A DNA stretch of 64,000 nt from positions 124,001-188,000 of the forward strand of contig JAPFBR010000003.1 of NCBI GenBank assembly GCA_035798135.1, in the 5' to 3' direction. Made by a program: the position numbers and the translations under genes. The notes under the pieces are model-generated. The model saw nothing but the letters and a program-made list of their open reading frames with translations, had not been told where the DNA came from and ran no database searches. This DNA comes from Sediminicola sp035798135 (lineage in GTDB: Bacteria; Bacteroidota; Bacteroidia; Flavobacteriales; Flavobacteriaceae). Positions 62,328 through 64,000 of the stretch are shown one piece after another (position 1 is the first letter of the stretch; every line of letters starts with the position of its first letter).

Positions 62328-64000
62328 TTAAAACCGTACGGATAATCCGCCACCGGCACCATATCGATTGTCATAACTAGCCATCAATGAAAAATTTCTT
62401 GACAGCATGTATTCACCACCCGCGCTCCAAACCGTTTCCGAGGAAAAATCTTTACCTACGGGCAGGTTGTTGACAATTCCCAAATCCAACTGATACTCGT
62501 AATACCCGAATACGGAAAACTTTGGAAATAACATGATGCTTCTGCCTAGGGCAATTCTAGGCCTTAATTCATTATCTATTCTGGCATCGAGTGCAAATAG
62601 GTAAGGAGTTAAATACCGCACCCCTATCACAGCCGTTGTTTTGAAATTGTCCAAACTTTCCGGGGTTTCATTTTCAACGTTTACCCCACCAAATACGCGT
62701 AAATAATCATGCAGGTAGCGCTCATAGGTAAACTCTCCTTCTAAATTCCTATTCCAGCCATACTCAAAGGATGCATTGAACTGATTTCTGAGATTGGAGG
62801 TCATAAGATTGAAACCAGTAGTATGGGATGCCATATCTACCATGCCCCATGAATACCATAAGTTGGTTTCGGCTATAAGGTTAGATACAGGGAATTCATC
62901 CATTCTAGGGTCGCGAGGGGTGTCATAACTAATAATCCGAGCCATCCCCCCCATCATATGATAGAGAATGTGACAATGGAAAAACCAATCCCCAACTTCA
63001 TCACCTTCATTACCATAAAATTCTATGGTCACTTTCTGCATTGGAGGTACGTTCACTGTATGCTTCAATGGTGAATACGCTCCATTATCATTGATAACCC
63101 TGAAGAAATGACCATGTAAGTGCATGGGATGGTGCATCATTGTAAGGTTGTTAAATGTAATTCGGGTTACTTCATTGCCCTTTATTTTAATCTTATCTGT
63201 TTCTGACAGTGGCACTCCGTTCATACTCCAGATATAGCGGTTCATGTTTCCTGTGAGGTTCAACAAAATATCGTTCACGGAAACTGATGCATCATAGGTA
63301 GTCTTTTCTGGTGATTTTAGATAATCGTAATTATATTCAGAAAACATATCCATTCCCTGCATATCACTCATTTCATCTTTATTGCCCATACTCATTTTGG
63401 TCATGTTGGAATGATCCATTTTCATAGAATCTTTAGGCATGTCCATTTCCTTCATTCCTGCCTTATCGTCAAGATTCGGTTTACGCATATTCATCCCAGC
63501 CATTTTGGAATGGTCCATCTTGGAATGATCCATTTTCATAGAGTCTTTGGGCTTGTCCATTTCCTTCATCCCCATTTTGTCGTGAGGTTTCGGTTCACCT
63601 ATATTCATCCCAGTCATTTTGGAATGGTCCAGCTTGGAATGGTCCATTTTCATAGAGTCTTTGGGCTTGTCCATTTCCTTCATCCCCATTTTGTCGTGAG
63701 GTTTCGGTTCACCTACTTTCATCCCAGCCATTTTGGAATGGTCCATCTTGGAATGGTCCATTTTCATAGAGTCATTGGGCTTGTCCATTTCCTTCATCCC
63801 CATTTTGTCTTCAGGGTTCGGTTCTTCCATGTTCATCCCTTTCATTTCATCCATCTGCATCCCATACTCATCCTTCATTTTGAAACGTTCATCCTTCTTA
63901 GGTCGATATTTTATTGCATGGGCACCCATCTTCATGTCCATCTTTGCCATTTGTTGCATCATACCAATCTTATCGGGCCGCTGAACAATCTCCGCAGGCA
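62328..64000 (-). CDS. Multicopper oxidase with Met/His repeats and CopB-like barrel, N-terminus cut off by the window edge
   Basis: The reading frame is open to the right edge (EIVQRPDKIGMMQQM precedes the first Met in view at 63962), so the N-terminal cupredoxin part lies outside. Visible, counted from that Met: a tandem 38-residue Met/His/Asp/Lys repeat (about 55-187), a copper domain with HPMHLHGHFFRV and WFFHCHILYHMMGGM, then a C-terminal beta-barrel region (about 370-544: LWYSWGMVDMASHTTGFNLM, ending GAGGGLSVRF). It has the same architecture as the oxidase at 49706-51943 but differs in sequence and has the long repeat. It probably oxidises Cu(I), with the repeat collecting copper. Confidence 0.88.
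   Translation of the reverse strand, partial: PAEIVQRPDKIGMMQQMAKMDMKMGAHAIKYRPKKDERFKMKDEYGMQMDEMKGMNMEEPNPEDKMGMKEMDKPNDSMKMDHSKMDHSKMAGMKVGEPKPHDKMGMKEMDKPKDSMKMDHSKLDHSKMTGMNIGEPKPHDKMGMKEMDKPKDSMKMDHSKMDHSKMAGMNMRKPNLDDKAGMKEMDMPKDSMKMDHSNMTKMSMGNKDEMSDMQGMDMFSEYNYDYLKSPEKTTYDASVSVNDILLNLTGNMNRYIWSMNGVPLSETDKIKIKGNEVTRITFNNLTMMHHPMHLHGHFFRVINDNGAYSPLKHTVNVPPMQKVTIEFYGNEGDEVGDWFFHCHILYHMMGGMARIISYDTPRDPRMDEFPVSNLIAETNLWYSWGMVDMASHTTGFNLMTSNLRNQFNASFEYGWNRNLEGEFTYERYLHDYLRVFGGVNVENETPESLDNFKTTAVIGVRYLTPYLFALDARIDNELRPRIALGRSIMLFPKFSVFGYYEYQLDLGIVNNLPVGKDFSSETVWSAGGEYMLSRNFSLMASYDNRYGAGGGLSVRF
63402..63800 (-). repeat. Tandem 114-bp repeat coding for Met/His-rich units
   Basis: Three full units of 38 codons and a partial fourth lie head to tail inside the multicopper oxidase gene. 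Each unit begins GMKEMDKP(K/N)DSMKMDHSK and carries several DHSKM blocks. The DNA of adjacent units is close to identical, for example the run ccattttgtcgtgaggtt occurs twice 114 bp apart, pointing to recent duplication. Confidence 0.9.

Noticed and set aside
1..64000. Mobile elements, CRISPR, tRNA or rRNA genes
   Set aside because: No transposase, integrase, phage gene, direct-repeat/spacer array or cloverleaf-like sequence was recognised on reading; a dedicated tRNA or IS search was not possible here.

Overview
The window looks like a chromosomal segment of a marine-type member of the Flavobacteriaceae (Bacteroidota). The evidence is AT-rich DNA, promoter -7 boxes of the TAnnTTTG type, few strong Shine-Dalgarno sites, and a set of families typical of this group: PorP/SprF type IX secretion protein, 2TM-domain proteins, a LETM1-related biofilm protein, DUF5689 and GIN-domain lipoproteins, and SusC-like TonB receptors. 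No tRNA, rRNA, CRISPR array, insertion sequence or integrase was recognised.

Layout. 1-5.8 kb: a cut-off DUF4331 gene, a LETM1-related gene, and a minus-strand LytS/LytT-type two-component operon that carries three stand-alone 2TM proteins plus a fourth 2TM domain fused to the kinase. 5.8-13.8 kb: a heptamer repeat, a DUF5689 lipoprotein/S41 protease pair, a cytochrome c lipoprotein, a 1.16-kb gene-free stretch with two tandem copies of a probable structured RNA, then a FAD-dependent oxidoreductase, RluF and a PaiB-like protein. 13.9-31 kb: mostly housekeeping and stress genes: PorP/SprF with a SPOR-like tail, an alcohol dehydrogenase, divergent dps/oxyR, PBP4, MsrA, a NUDIX enzyme, a PadR-PspC-GIN operon, a dipeptide epimerase/PLP-enzyme pair and thioredoxin reductase.

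31.5-43 kb: the least understood part. A 968-residue secreted dikinase-like protein has its phosphohistidine domain before its ATP-binding domain, the order of glucan water dikinases. It is followed by a secreted beta-lactamase-fold protein, then, convergently, by an ATP/ADP-translocase-like carrier fused to HEAT repeats and a second beta-lactamase-fold protein. A lipid kinase and an LTA-synthase-like phosphoglycerol transferase follow. This neighbourhood is the best candidate for an undescribed envelope system.

43-49.4 kb: a DUF347 membrane protein, a TonB-dependent receptor with its own OmpR-type two-component system, and a GNAT acetyltransferase. 49.7-64 kb: an entirely minus-strand copper-handling island. 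It holds two multicopper oxidases, each with a C-terminal outer-membrane-barrel-like domain, a CopA P-type ATPase, a CusB-like adaptor without a visible CusA or CusC, four DUF3347 modules, DUF305, DUF302, DUF2911, PepSY and haem-binding proteins, and a methionine-rich lipoprotein. The last oxidase runs off the right edge and contains a tandem Met/His-rich repeat. The island reads as periplasmic copper oxidation, binding and export.
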